A stretch of DNA of 64,000 nt from Yamagishiella unicocca. Lineage: Eukaryota; Chlorophyta; Chlorophyceae; Chlamydomonadales; Volvocaceae. A program made the position numbers and the translations under genes. Numbering within the stretch: the stretch's first letter is position 1; every line of letters begins with the position of its first letter. Location of the stretch: positions 186,001 to 250,000 of the forward strand of contig BDSL01000015.1 of assembly GCA_003116995.1 (NCBI GenBank). The letters run 5' to 3'. Below are positions 46,201 to 57,440 of this stretch, piece after piece. The notes under the pieces are model-generated. The model did not search any database and was not told the origin of the DNA. It saw only the letters and a program-made list of their open reading frames with translations.

Positions 46201-46864
46201 GATGAAGGTGGGGCCACGGAGGTGGGGTTGGACGCCGGTGCCGGCACTATCTGGATCCATCCTGCCGGTGTAGTGGTGCAGACGGTGTGTAGGGGTCTAG
46301 CTTCCGTTTTGTGTCATCGGGAGGCAGTATGGTGAGGGCGTCTGCGGTTGCAGAAACCTATCGCCCGGCCGCTGCAAACCACGGGATAAGGAAAAGAGCG
46401 CTTCGGAGGGCAACGTGGGTTTCCCAATTGCATCTAGCAGATAGATTTCGTCCACACTCTGCGCCGACGGCGTTGTTGCAAACGCACCTGTCGTCCAGGC
46501 ATGGGTCGTCAATTGCGCGGACGTTCAAGCACGCGGACGGATTCAGCGGGTTACACGAAAGATTGGGCAGGCGGCTACCGCTCTTGAACGCAAGCCGCGA
46601 CGAACGCATTTCGTCGCCGGGGGACGTTGTGCTCGCGGCATGGCCGGTCGTCGGCGCGTCGTTGGCGTCGCTGTGGGTCGTCCGACGACTCTCGGGCTCC
46701 TCCACGTCATCGCGCTGTGCTGTCCTGACAAGAACGAAGCAGCGGCGGACGCCCCGCCTGCAACCGCCCGCCACGGCTGAGGTGGCACTGGGCTGGCCTG
46801 CAGTGCGCAGAGGCCCCTGATACAAGCCTCGAAAGACCACATTATTGCACAGAACTTGCGACAT
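43290..46864 (-). CDS. unrecognised, probably organelle-targeted protein with hydrophobic helices
   Basis: Eight exons: 46488-46864, 46011-46111, 45505-45590, 44972-45131, 44745-44818, 44005-44393, 43742-43802, 43290-43445 (467 aa). All junctions keep phase, and the last exon runs to a stop at 43290. Residues 1-60 are basic and Ser/Ala-rich, like a plastid or mitochondrial transit peptide. Then come an amphipathic block (SLDLRIFQYMVELVRSGTTAED), DVRKLRGHFRMSALWEVARKQL, two likely membrane helices (MTLACLSYWSLGLLP and GALVAANLLLLVYFASG), RVVRIGRAALDFSSHAELVLLAM, an Ala/Ser linker, GCKIGDYELRVLLR and DERRLLLALHA...YLSFKEWAAWW. The helical, leucine-rich pieces separated by linkers look like a conserved algal protein, but I cannot assign a family. 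Confidence 0.68.
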
Positions 46865-47411
46865 TTGTTTGACACAAACGAATGCTTGGGTAGAGCACGT
46901 TGGAAACCCTCGCGTCACGGAGTTAGTTGAAGCGGTGCGTTCGCTGCGCTGCCTTTCGCTGGTGCATTCACTGGCTGCGGGGATTAAGCATTACAAGGAC
47001 TATGTGTCCATTTCCTGACCCAAATACGTGGTCAATGCTCACGCATTGTGAGGTCATCGTCGTACTTGCCCTTCGGGGAGTTGAGCTCCAGGTACCTTTT
47101 GTCGTTCAAACCTAAATCTGCATGTCATGTTTCGAATGTTTTTTAGCGTGCTTTTACGGAGGGGCAAGCCTTGATTTGTCAAGCACGCCCATTGGCTTTT
47201 CCTTTCGGATTGGACCACTGTGGATGTTTTTGGTTCTTATTGATGGATTAGGCCCCAAGGCCGCCGCAAGAAGCACATTGCGGTCCTGTACGGCGTCAAC
47301 GAATGGCTTCGGAGGAACCCTTGCATTCCCACAAGTCCTCCAGCGCCATGTGGACATGGTAGCAGCACATCAGCTACGCCTTGGCAGTGACTGCATGGAG
47401 TAGGTAGCATT
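46865..47411. other. divergent promoter region between the unknown gene and the SRPBCC gene
   Basis: Low GC compared with both neighbours. Start codons face away from each other at 46864 (-) and 47412 (+). No gene seen. Confidence 0.45.
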
Positions 47412-49375
47412 ATGCGGTCGCCACTTGTGCACGCCGCTGGTCAGAGGCCACTCGATTGCCGCTCGGTGCAGCAGCCTGCCTGCAGCTGTTCCTATCCAAC
47501 TCAAACGATAAAGAGTTTGCGACGTGAGCGACACGGAAGTCATGTAGCTGGCAGGGAGCAGGTCGTGGGGCGGCGGCCATCGTCAGCGTGCGGCGCTGCA
47601 GCTGCATATGCTTCGGGACGACTTTCAGCCTCGAAACAAAACGAAGACAAAGGGCACAGTCTGCGCTGTGCCGCTTCTGCAGAGCCGCCGCCCGGTCCAG
47701 ACTCTGCAATTAGCGGGTACACGCCGGCGAACTACATTTCCTTCTCGGATGACCCGCACCATTTAGCTTCGCACTCGTTCAGCATCTCGGTGGATGCACC
47801 AGCAAGTGTTTGCTTCAATATTTGGAACGACTGGAACAGGCTCGTGGAATTCCTGGACCTCGTAGCTCAGGTATGTGCATCGACTGAGGTTTAGCTTGCT
47901 GGTGCCGATTTGCTGATGATTTTCAACCTGCAGATTGGACTTGACCCCAACAACCCGGACCTTGCTTTATTTCAATGCTTCTACCGGCACGGTACGCTCA
48001 TGTCGACACTCATTTATGTGCGCGGCCGCCGATCTGGCTGGTCCTCATCGTATGCTCACGACATCGGATGATGGCTTGCAGGGTTGCTGCCCGTAATGGA
48101 GATTGTATTCGTGCTACAGAAGACGGAGGTTGTGCAGGATAAGCGCATAACGTTTGAGTCGGTGTGGGGCATGCCGATATCAGGTGGGCATTCCTCTCGC
48201 GGATTGCTTGCGCACTACGCTGTCCACGAGAACTCCACCTTTCCGAAGCTGGGGACTCGACTCGCCGACAGAAACATCCCCATTCCAATGCACGTATGCG
48301 CCGCACCCCCCGCGCACATGCACCCCTCCCTACATACCCCCCCACGGGAAGCCCTCCAAGCAACCATCCCCTGATCCTGGGTTTCTCCATCCTTTTTCCG
48401 GGTATTGTAGTAATGCGCGTTCGTCGACATCCTTTCCATACTTGCAGGGACGATCGGCTTCACCCAGCTGGATAACGGCCGAACCGAAGTGGAACTGGAG
48501 TTCGCCCAGGCGCTACCGGACCTGCTGGTGGACCTGAAGGTCGGTGTCTTCGGCGTGCAGAACAGCTTGCTGCCTATCTTTTCGGACAACCTGACCGTCT
48601 TCAGGAGCATTGCCGAGGCCGCGGCCCGGGACCCAGGCGCCCTGCCGCCACGTGCGGAAGCTGGCGAGCGGGCGTACACGTTATTTGACGAGGACGCGGA
48701 CCTGGCAGTGAGTGGGGGGGCAGATGGCCCCGGCGAGGGGAGGCGGCGGGAGAGGAGGGGGGATTGGAAGGAGCACGAGTGGCAATGGAGGCCGGGAGAT
48801 GGGGATCGGATTGCGTATCCACTGGACAGGCCCCAACTGCTTCCATCGTCCCGTACTTCCCCGTGTCTACCCAGTCCTAACCCGCGTGTCCCCTTTTATC
48901 TGTCCCCTTTTCCCGGCAGCTCTTTGTCGATATCATGGAAAACCTTGACCTTAGCGACGAGGAGGACCTGCCGCAGCAGCAGCAGCAGGACGAAGCCTCA
49001 CAGTCTGGCGCCAGCGGCGATGCGGCGCCTGGGCAACAGGGCCCGGGGACGGCTGCCCCGGCAGCAACGGACGCGGAGCGAGAGCCAGGACCGGAGGGGA
49101 GCAGCGCAGGCAGCGGCACCACCACCAGCGGCAGTCGGCAGGCGAAGGAGTCGGGAGGCTCCTCTGAGCCGTCTGCGGGGCGGCCAGCACGCGGCCGGGC
49201 GACCGCGGGGCGGGCGGCGGCGCCGGTGTCGGGCCGGTCGGGCGCGAGAGCAGCGGGGTCGGCAGCCGGGCGCAGCGGCAGCGGCGCGGCAGCGGACGCG
49301 GCCCCGAAGGGCTCGGAGGGGGGGGCGGGGACAGCGGGGAAGAAACGCTCGGCGCGGGCTCGGGGGGCCACGTGA
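47412..49375 (+). CDS. SRPBCC/START-like (polyketide cyclase, Coq10-type) protein, probably plastid
   Basis: Five exons: 47412-47870, 47934-47991, 48082-48183, 48448-48707, 48920-49375 (444 aa). Residues 1-100 are rich in Arg, Ser and Ala and resemble a chloroplast transit peptide. The fold starts at HSFSISVDAPASVCFNIWNDWNRLVEFLDLV, the usual first strand and helices of SRPBCC lipid-binding proteins. It continues with MEIVFVLQKTEVVQDKRITFESVWGMP, GFTQLDNGRTEVELEFAQALP and a long C-terminal helix ending DNLTVFRSIAE. A plant homologue class is the polyketide cyclase/dehydrase and lipid transport superfamily of thylakoid and stroma. The last exon adds about 150 residues of Gln, Gly, Ala and Arg-rich disorder that the family does not normally have. 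A lipid or isoprenoid ligand is inferred only. Confidence 0.82.
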
Positions 49376-49901
49376 GCGTTACTTCAGGAGCTACTCGGGC
49401 ACCAGTCTGTTGGTTGCGGTACCGTCCAGGCATGGCGGGGCCGCGAGCAGGGTATAGACACAGCACTCCTTTCAAGCGGGTCGGCTGTCGGGGGGCTTGC
49501 GTCTTGGGTACTGGGGAAGGGGATTGTTGGCGGAGGCAGAGCGGCTCGTATCGCTGGCGGCTGGTACCGTGTGCCGGTGGAGCAATTTTGGGGCGCGCTT
49601 GCTGTCGCCCTAGCATGGCGTGGGGTGACCTGCCGTCTGGCCTAGCGGTCCCGCAGGCAGGGTGAGGCAGTGGGCGGCGCGAAGGTGGACCCTGGCGGTA
49701 GAGCATATGGGGCCAGTTGTGAGGAGGAAATCCTCGTAGCTTTGCCCTGCTGCTGAGCCTGCTTGACACTGATAGACATACGCTTTGCAGGTCGACGGCT
49801 GGGCTCGGGAGGGCCATCAGGAGTGAGCTGGTGTGGTGTTTGTTACGATTAGTAAGAACTGATGTGTGTGGTCTCCAGCGCGATGGTCGCTGGCTGTCAC
49901 G

Positions 49902-49906
49902 TGTAA
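49902..49906 (+). terminator. TGTAA polyadenylation signal, SRPBCC gene
   Basis: TGTAA 527 nt after the stop codon at 49375. Confidence 0.5.
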
Positions 49907-50116
49907 TCACTGTCGAGTGTAGGCCGAGCTGTGTTGTGTACGGACAGCTACTGGTAGCGTGGCGTAGCCCCGTGTGGGAAGCAGCGCGGACCGGCATACG
50001 GTAGGTTCTAAGGGGTGTCGCTCTAGGCGAAGAGCAACTGGGCGCCGCGGGGGAAGACGGACGGCCACCTATCGCTAAGGAACGGATGTATGATTTGTTT
50101 CCAGACACATCGCCCA

Positions 50117-50217
50117 TTTCTGGGTCCTTGAGACTGACTTGCATGCAGCCGTTCTGGGTCCTTGAGGCTGACTTGCATGCAGCCGTTCTGGGTCCTTGAG
50201 GCTGACTTGCATCCAGC
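50117..50217. repeat. 34-bp direct repeat, three copies
   Basis: Three adjacent copies of a unit beginning ttctgggtccttgag(a/g)ctg and containing gacttgcat. Confidence 0.9.
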
Positions 50218-50638
50218 CTGCAGCGTGTGGTGCCGGGCTTGACCTATTCAGCCAGCGCGCTCACGAATGCCTCCCAACGCAGCTGGAGGACCCAAGGGGT
50301 GTTCTGCCACATGGGGAGGCGTAAGGAGCCGGTGGGAAGTCCCGGATCGGACCTTTCCTTACGTTTGCCCCGACACCATCACCTGAGCTTGCATATGCGG
50401 ATATGGCGGATATTGCAGGTTCATTTCCGCGCATCAGACGATCAGAGGGATTCGACGCTGCCACCGCCGCAGGTCATACCCCATTCCTCTCATGGCCTCA
50501 GCCACATGTTGCCTGTGCACGCAGCCATAGCTGACCCGGCATCCGAGCTGGTTCACCCTCTTCACAGTTCCAGCTGTGTACGGCACGTGGAGACGAGGCC
50601 TCCTGGCGGGGTGGTGTGTGATGCCCGCACTAGGAGCA

Positions 50639-50643
50639 TTACA
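50639..50643 (-). terminator. TGTAA polyadenylation signal (minus strand), RG-rich gene
   Basis: TTACA on the plus strand, about 200 nt past the stop codon at 50842. Confidence 0.5.
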
Positions 50644-50841
50644 AAGAGCGGTGCCGCCTCCCGCGCCAATCCTTTCTCATACTCCACAATTCAAGCATAA
50701 AATATGATCCGCGTCCTCGCGCGACGAGTCCCCCTCGCCCTAGCTAGCGGGCTGTCCGCCAAGAACAGCTGCCTCCCCATGGGGCTGCCGCCCCGTCCGG
50801 TTCATGTATCCCCTCCCGGCCCGGCTGCCTCCAGTCGCGCG

Positions 50842-53800
50842 CTACGTCGTGCGCTGGCGTTGCCCGACGGGCACACGTTCCGCATCGCTCCCGGCCTCCC
50901 TGCAAGACCGCCACACCAGGGAACGAAGCGAGGCAGGAACAGTCAGAAAGATAAGAGCTACCAGAGGATAACGGTAAACGACGCGCCATTTGGGCCTCCG
51001 TTTCGAACTGGTCGCCCACAGGTTGCTGCCCCCCCGTCCCCGCCCGACGGCCCCCAAGGGTTCTTTAAGACCCTGCCCTTTCCCTGGCGTCTTACCTGGC
51101 GCGCTTTGAAGCCGAGCCGCCCGCACTGGCCCCACCCGCCGCCACGTCCAGTTCATCCCCCTCCAGCTCGGCCGGCAGGTCATCGCTCAGCAGCAGGTCG
51201 TCGTCCTCGTACGTGCCGGTGTCACCCGGCAACACATCGCTCTGCGGACCGCACCAGGGTTTGGGGTTTGGTTTTGGTGAAGAAGCTGGCTTTCCGGACC
51301 TCATGAGACTGATACCGGGTGGGTACCGTAGATGTCCGTCGCAAGTGCGTTGCATCCATGCTCGCATGACAAATTTTCCACACACGTATCGTCAGGCCGG
51401 GCGTCCCCAGGACAGCGGGGCGCGCCTGTGTCGCTCCACTCCTCTCCCCCCCAAACACCGATTAATGTACCAAACGTTTCCTTATCAGTGTTACTTTTCA
51501 GTGCCGACCCACGGGTTTCCATAGACACCTTCACTACTACCGGCCCAGCCGCATGCTTCATTCCCCTGCACCTACCCACCCTCCTTCCTGTGTGAAGCAG
51601 TGCAAGCAAATTCCCCCCTCCCGTGTCAACGGACCATCCTGGCGCACCTCGTCCTGCTGTTGCCGCTGGTCTCCGGCCATGGCCATCCCCGCCTCCGCCT
51701 CCGCAATGGCTAGGCCGGTGGCGGCACTGGTGCCTCCAGCTGCGATGGCGTCCAGACCCGCACCCGCCGCCCCTGCGCTACCCGCCCGATCTGCGTGCTG
51801 CTGCTCGTACGCCTCGTCGTACAGGCCCGTACCGTCGTCTTCGAAAGCGTACGGCTCCTGAGCAGCTTCCTGGGACCGCTCGCCGCCGTTACGTGCCGGG
51901 CCTGCCGCTGTTGCCCGCCGCCCTGTTGCCCGCCGAAGCCCATTACCCTGCTGCCGCTGAGCGAGCTGAGCCCCGCGGGAACCTGTGGCCGCCGTGTCCG
52001 CAGAAGCCGCAGTAGTAACAGAAGCAGCCGCGCCCGCGCCCGCCTTAGCTTTTTTACCTGCTTACGATAAGGGGCGGTCGGGATCAAGGGTGGCCGGCAG
52101 TGAGGAACCGTTGGATATATGAACAGAAGTCAAGACATGGGTCCTTGGAACCAGCAGTGCGATGGTTCCCACAAGTAAGACATGGGTCCTTGGAACCAGG
52201 AGTGCAATGGTTTTACACAAAACCAAGTTTGAGTGAACGCAGTCGTTCCTGCCCAGCACGTTGGCTGGGACCCGCGCGCCATTCACTCACCTGCCGCCTT
52301 CCGTTTCAGCTGCAGTTTCAACCGCGCCTCCTCAAGCGCAATGACGCGCCGCATCAACGCAATCGCGTCCTCCGTCTTCTTCAACACCACCGAGCTAGCA
52401 GCAGCAGCAGAAGCAGCACCCGCCGGCGCAGTACCTCCTGCCACACCGCCGGCACTAGGCGCGGCGGCGGCGGCCGGCGCCGACGCAGCAACGGGACCCG
52501 CGCTTGCGGGCGCAGCTGAGGTACTGGCTTGCGCCGCTGCCACCTGAGCTCCATTCTGAGCCAAGGGAGCGTTAGGAGGCATGGCCGCGGCCCGTCATGC
52601 GGAGATGGACGGGATCGTGCTCCGTGCAGGCGTGTCGGCGCGACAACGACACAACCGTTGGAAGTTAGCAATGATCTTGGCACAGCGTACAGCCCTCGGT
52701 TTGCGTTCAACGCCAGTCGATACCCGAGTCAAGTAGTGAAGTCACTCGGACGCGAGCCCTGCTGCTCATACAGAGGCCGCCATCCTCTCCGCATGCTAAC
52801 CGCTCACTACCGTCCAGCGCCGCCACGAAAACACGCGCAAGCCAGTCCACCAGTTGTGCCCCAACGTACACCTACATACCTGCTGCGCGGTCGCACTAGA
52901 GGCCCCCGCCGCTGCAGGCGTAAGGCCCTGGGGAGCGCCGCCGTCGCGAATCCACTTGTGGCTGGGCGGTCGTACGGCTGATCGCGGCTGCGGGCCTGCG
53001 GAGGTGGGGTGCACGGGATCGCAGGGAGATGGTTGGCCGCGGGCTCTGGGTGGAGGCAGGCGGGGAAGATGGGCTCAACAAATGGAGGCCGAGCCCACCA
53101 GACGGGCCTCCAGCTAACTCCTCCTGTGCCCTGAGCCCCTCGGCCGCCTGCTGCTCGCTGCATGCGCTTTGTCAGTTTGTATCGTGCGGCTGCAGCCCCC
53201 CCCGCCAGCAGTGCCGCACCTGTCGGTGAGGGAGCCCCGCCCCCGGCAAGCGCCGTGCCAGCCGCAGCCGCCCCGCCCACGTCCACCTGCGGTGGCCGGG
53301 CGCCGTCCTGGCCCCAGCCAGCCCACGTGCGGTCGGCGCCTCTGCAGGGCAGGACAGGGAGGGAGGCGCGTTAAAAGGAAACGGGCGGAACGCAATGCGG
53401 GGGTGCAAGGTGATGTAAGTCAGCGTGAGACGCCAGCCAATGCTGCGGGACGCTAAAGCCCTGCGCTGACCCAGCGCCCAGCGCCCCGATGCGGAAGAGC
53501 AGCAGCGCGCAAGCGGCGTGTTATCCATCCTGCTGCTAGTGGGCCCACGGTCACGCAACCACCAGCGCCTCAGTAACTCCAAGCCCCACATGCGCGCCCC
53601 GCAAAGCAACGGTGCCTTGTTCGCGCTTGTTGGTTGCTCCAAAGGCCGCGCGGCGCAACGCTATTCCGTCCACAGGTGCAAATGGTACCCGTCGACCCGC
53701 TGCAGGCCGACCGGTCAGCAAGCCAGCTATTTCACCCATCCGCACCGCAAGCAAGTGGACGCAGGGTGCCGCCCTCCGCCGTGCCCCTCGCCCCGAGGCC

Positions 53801-56800
53801 TCTCCCCCAGAGAAAGAGCTGCCGGCATTCCTCCACGCAAAGAAGCCCTCACCTCCGCCCTCCCCAGCGAGCGCCCTCCCCAGGGTTCAGCGGGTCCGCA
53901 GCCGCAGCCTCCGCCAGCACCCCCTCCGCCTGCGCGACGTCCTCGCCCGCCTCCTCGCCGCCAGCCCCGCTCCCAGCAACCTCGCCGCCCTGCCACCATT
54001 CGCTCCAGCCGCCCGGCCCCGCCGATAGGTGCCCCAGGGCCGCGGCGCGGCTGTATGCGCTGTCCTGTCCACGCTGCTGCTGCTCCTGTTGCTGCTGCCG
54101 TGGGTCTCGCCAGTCGTCCTGCATCGCCTGGCGCTCCGCACTGTCGCCTCGTCGAGACCCGCCGCCAAGAGGCCCCGCTTCATCCCCGCCGCCGCCGTCC
54201 CCTCCGCCACCAAGCTGCTGGTCCTGTGGGGGGGAGAAGGAAAGCCGGGGGACGGCGTCGAAGGAGACCAGGGCCAAGGTAAGCAGGCATCACAGCATTG
54301 CAGATGGTCTGGACATGGGTGCCAACCGAAGTTGGGGACCCCGCGGCCCTGCCCCAGCCCTTTGCAATGGAAAGTGAGATCTGCCCTGACCTATATCCGC
54401 TACTTTGCGAGTCCGTCCCGCATCCGGGCAGAACCTCTAAAACTCTATCGCATTCACATGCGCCCGCCCCGGGCCCCGCTGCCGCTGCCCCGCCCCGCCG
54501 CCCCTCCCCCCGGCTCCTACCTGCGCGGGCCCGCTGCTTCGCGACGCCGGCGGGTTCAGAATCATCGGCCGCCTTTCCGGTGGCCGCTGCAGCTGCTGCA
54601 TCCTCTCCCGGTCCCAGTCCTGCTCCTCCGCCCCCTCATCGCCGTTCCGCTGGTGCTGCTGCTGCTGGTGCTGCTGCTGCCCGCCAACGGGTCCCGCCCC
54701 GGGGCCGCCCTCCAGCACTCCGGAACGGAGGTGCGGCGGTAGCCGGTCCGGCTGCGCCCTACGCTGGGGCGGCGGCGGCAGCGGCCCTCCCACCATGACG
54801 CCTGCGACACATCAAGTTAGGGTTTAGGGATTAGTGGCGCTGCTTTTAGATGGCGTTACGCGTGTTGTGTCTGCAGGCCGGAGCACTGTCGCGTGCAGGC
54901 GGAGGCGTGTAATGACACGCGTCGATGGGTCACCCGCTGCGCGAGGTGCTGCTGCCTCTGCTCTTGCCTTCGCGCAGCGAGAAACACGACTGCGCTCCTC
55001 AAGCAAGCCGCCCTCCCTCCCGCAAGGGAGCACCTTTACGCACCACTGCCGCGGGCTCACCTCGCGACCCCATGTCCATTTCGTGGCCATGCGGGGGTCC
55101 CCGAGCCAGCATGGCCCCTCCCGTGCCACCGCCGCCGCCGGCGTCCTTCCTGACGTCCTCGCATGACGGCATCAGTACGGCACCCGCTGGCGGCGCGAAG
55201 ATGCTCGGCATGTCCATGCCCGCCCCCATGCCCTCGCCAGCACCGCCGCTGACATCAAACTCAGGCCGAAGCCCTGCGCCTGCCCCTGGCGCCGCCATCC
55301 CGACCATCCCACCAAGCCCGCCGACACCAGTAGCAGGCTGCTGCCGCCGCTGTTGTTGTTGTTGTTGTTGTTGTTGTTGCTGCTGCCGCTGTTGCTGTTG
55401 TTGCTGCTGTTGCTGTTGGTGGTGCTGTTGCTGTTGGTGGTGCTGTTGGTGTTGATGTTGTTGCTGCTGTTGTTGCTGCAGAGCACGCAACATGTAGCCC
55501 ATGGCGGGGCTGGCCAGCCCCGCCGCCGCCAAGTTCGCGAGCATGGGCCCGTTGCCCCCCGAGGCCGCCATCCGCATCATCTGCTGCTGCAGCAGGTCCG
55601 CCGTGACGCCGCCCACGCCCGCTGACGCCAGTAGCGCCTGGATTCCCCCCGCGCCCTGCAGGGCTGAGGGTCCGCCACCCATCAGCATGGGCTGACCGCC
55701 GCGTCCGCCGCCGCCCGCTCCTTGCACCATCTGGCCGCCTATCCGACCTCCCCCGCCCCGGCCCGGCATCATGATGTGACCTGTCCCAGGGCCACCCGTA
55801 CCGGGGTAACCCGGCCCCCGGCCCATCATGCCCCTGCCGGTGGCAGCAACGCCGCCGTGCATGATGAGCTGTCCGCCGCCAGGCCCGCGGCCACCCCGCC
55901 CCGCTGCATGATGCATCGCCGCCATGACCGCCATGGGCCTTCCCTGGAGCTGCTGCTGCATTTGCATCTGCATGGCCATCGGCATGCCGTTGGGCATGTG
56001 GGTCATGACGCCCGCGGGCATCCTCCCGCCTTGCATTCCCCCGTGGCCCATGGGCGCACGCATCCCCTGAAGAACGCCTCGCTGACCAGCCATAACCCCG
56101 CGCCCGCCCATCAGTGGCGTGGCAGCTGGGCCCCTGCCGCGGCCGCCACGGCCTCCGCGGCCGCCACGGCCGCCGTCCAGCTCTTTGTGCAGCTGCTGTT
56201 GCTGCTGCTGCCTGACCCGGTTGTGAAAGCTGGCGGGGTCATCAATGGAGGCGCCCGCCGTGCTTATGTCCTCATAGTACGCGGCCGGTATCCCACGCTG
56301 GAGAGCTACCTTACCGTTGTCGGCCTGCACGTCGGACAACACGGGGCAGAGCGCGGCTCAGAGTAGCACGGATTGCGCTTCATAGTCTACGGAGACGTCA
56401 AGGTATGAGTCCAGGAGGCCGACGCAGGGAACGCTGCAGCGCGCTAGGCGGTGCAGTCCCACGCGCAAGCCAACTGAAGTGGCAGGTGTTTAGACCGAGT
56501 GTGGTTTGAGGCATCCCAACGGCCAAGCTGCCAAGTAGCTACGTACCTGCTTGGTATCCTTATCCTCCGCTTGACCTGCGTCCAGAAGCTGCTCATCACC
56601 GCCGTCAGCAGTCGCCGCGGCCGTACCAGCCTCCCTGTCGCCGCAAAATAGATGTGATGATAATTCAATTACAAGGTACGCTTCTATGCAACTTTCGCGG
56701 AGAGAGCCATGGATACAAGGGCTTGGCGTGCCAGGCTACAATGGCCGTCACGTTGGGGCATACGCAGCTTGCATGAGGGCACTCACCCGGCAGCAGTAGC

Positions 56801-56997
56801 ATCCGTCACGGGGCCTTCGTCATAATACTCTGTAAGCAGGTGCGAAAATGTTAGGGGAGGAGCGCGATCGCTGCATGTGCACAGAGCGGTCCTAAAGATG
56901 CCCCAAGAGCAACCCTAAAATGTAAATCCAATCTTTGATACTTGCCGAGAAAATCGTCGTCATCGGCATAGTCGTCTGCGTATCCTTCCTCCTCCAT
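50842..56997 (-). CDS. large RG/Gly/Gln-rich protein of unknown function, possibly nuclear RNA-associated
   Basis: Twelve exons: 56946-56997, 56787-56829, 56547-56634, 55061-56324, 54521-54801, 53853-54223, 53220-53341, 52880-52995, 52291-52555, 51648-52057, 51096-51241, 50842-50899 (1071 aa). Every junction keeps phase. The N-terminus is acidic (MEEEGYADDYADDDDFLEYYDEG). Next comes ALQRGIPAAYYEDISTAGASIDDPASF, a run of RGG/GRG repeats, Met/Gly/Gln-rich prion-like sequence and long poly-Gln (55330-55490). More ordered patches are DWDRERMQQLQRPPERRPMILNP, GADRTWAGWGQDG, PPSHKWIRDGG and a helix VVLKKTEDAIALMRRVIALEEARLKLQLKRK. The tail is acidic, then basic. RGG boxes and Gln-rich tracts suggest RNA binding and condensate formation, which is inference. 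Two separate genes, split near 52600, remain possible. The first intron appears to be GC-AG. Confidence 0.62.
55330..55490. repeat. CAG/CAA (poly-Gln) tract within the coding exon
   Basis: Mixed CAA and CAG codons on the minus strand encode near-continuous Gln broken by Arg and His. The codon mixture argues against recent slippage expansion. Confidence 0.85.
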
Positions 56998-57440
56998 GCT
57001 GAGGCGCACCACCAGCGCCTCCGCAGCCGTCTATGCGGCCAAAGATGATGTTAACAAAATGCTATCCTTCTGACAAAAATCATAACGGTGATCTGACTCT
57101 CTGTTTGTTGCTTGGCTGGTGAAAAGTTAACGCGTCCTGCGGCTGTCAGGCTGCGCAAATGTTTCCTATGGTGCAAGCTAGTTTCTATGTATATTAGCGG
57201 CCGGAGCACAGTCGCGGATGTTTGGAGAACCGCTAGGTTTCAGAGCCAGCATGGAATCATTCTACATCATGCTGTTGAGGCCGGGCAGATAGCGCCAACA
57301 GTCTTATATTCCGCAGGCTTTATTGCAGATGTGCCTGAACTGACGTAAACGTTCAACGTTTGTGCAACCTTGGGGGGTTCCGGTACGTGGTAGTCCAATT
57401 GGCGCAGCCAACTTGGAAGCCGAACCTGCTACGTTGCCCA
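56998..57440. promoter_or_regulatory. divergent promoter region, RG-rich gene and unknown gene
   Basis: 443 bp between start codons at 56997 (-) and 57441 (+), with AT content clearly above that of the flanking exons. Confidence 0.45.

Larger units (their letters stand above)
49376..50841. other. intergenic between convergent SRPBCC and RG-rich genes
   Basis: It holds the two facing 3' UTRs and the triplicated element at about 50117-50217. No gene seen. Confidence 0.5.

Noticed and set aside
52283..52582. Separate gene starting MPPNAPLAQ at 52582
   Set aside because: An acceptor (ggctcag) just inside this frame joins it in phase to the upstream exons of the RG-rich gene. I prefer one gene but note the alternative.
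54814..54832. Short ttagggtttaggg as a second telomeric insertion
   Set aside because: Only two units, inside an intron near an acceptor; easily chance.
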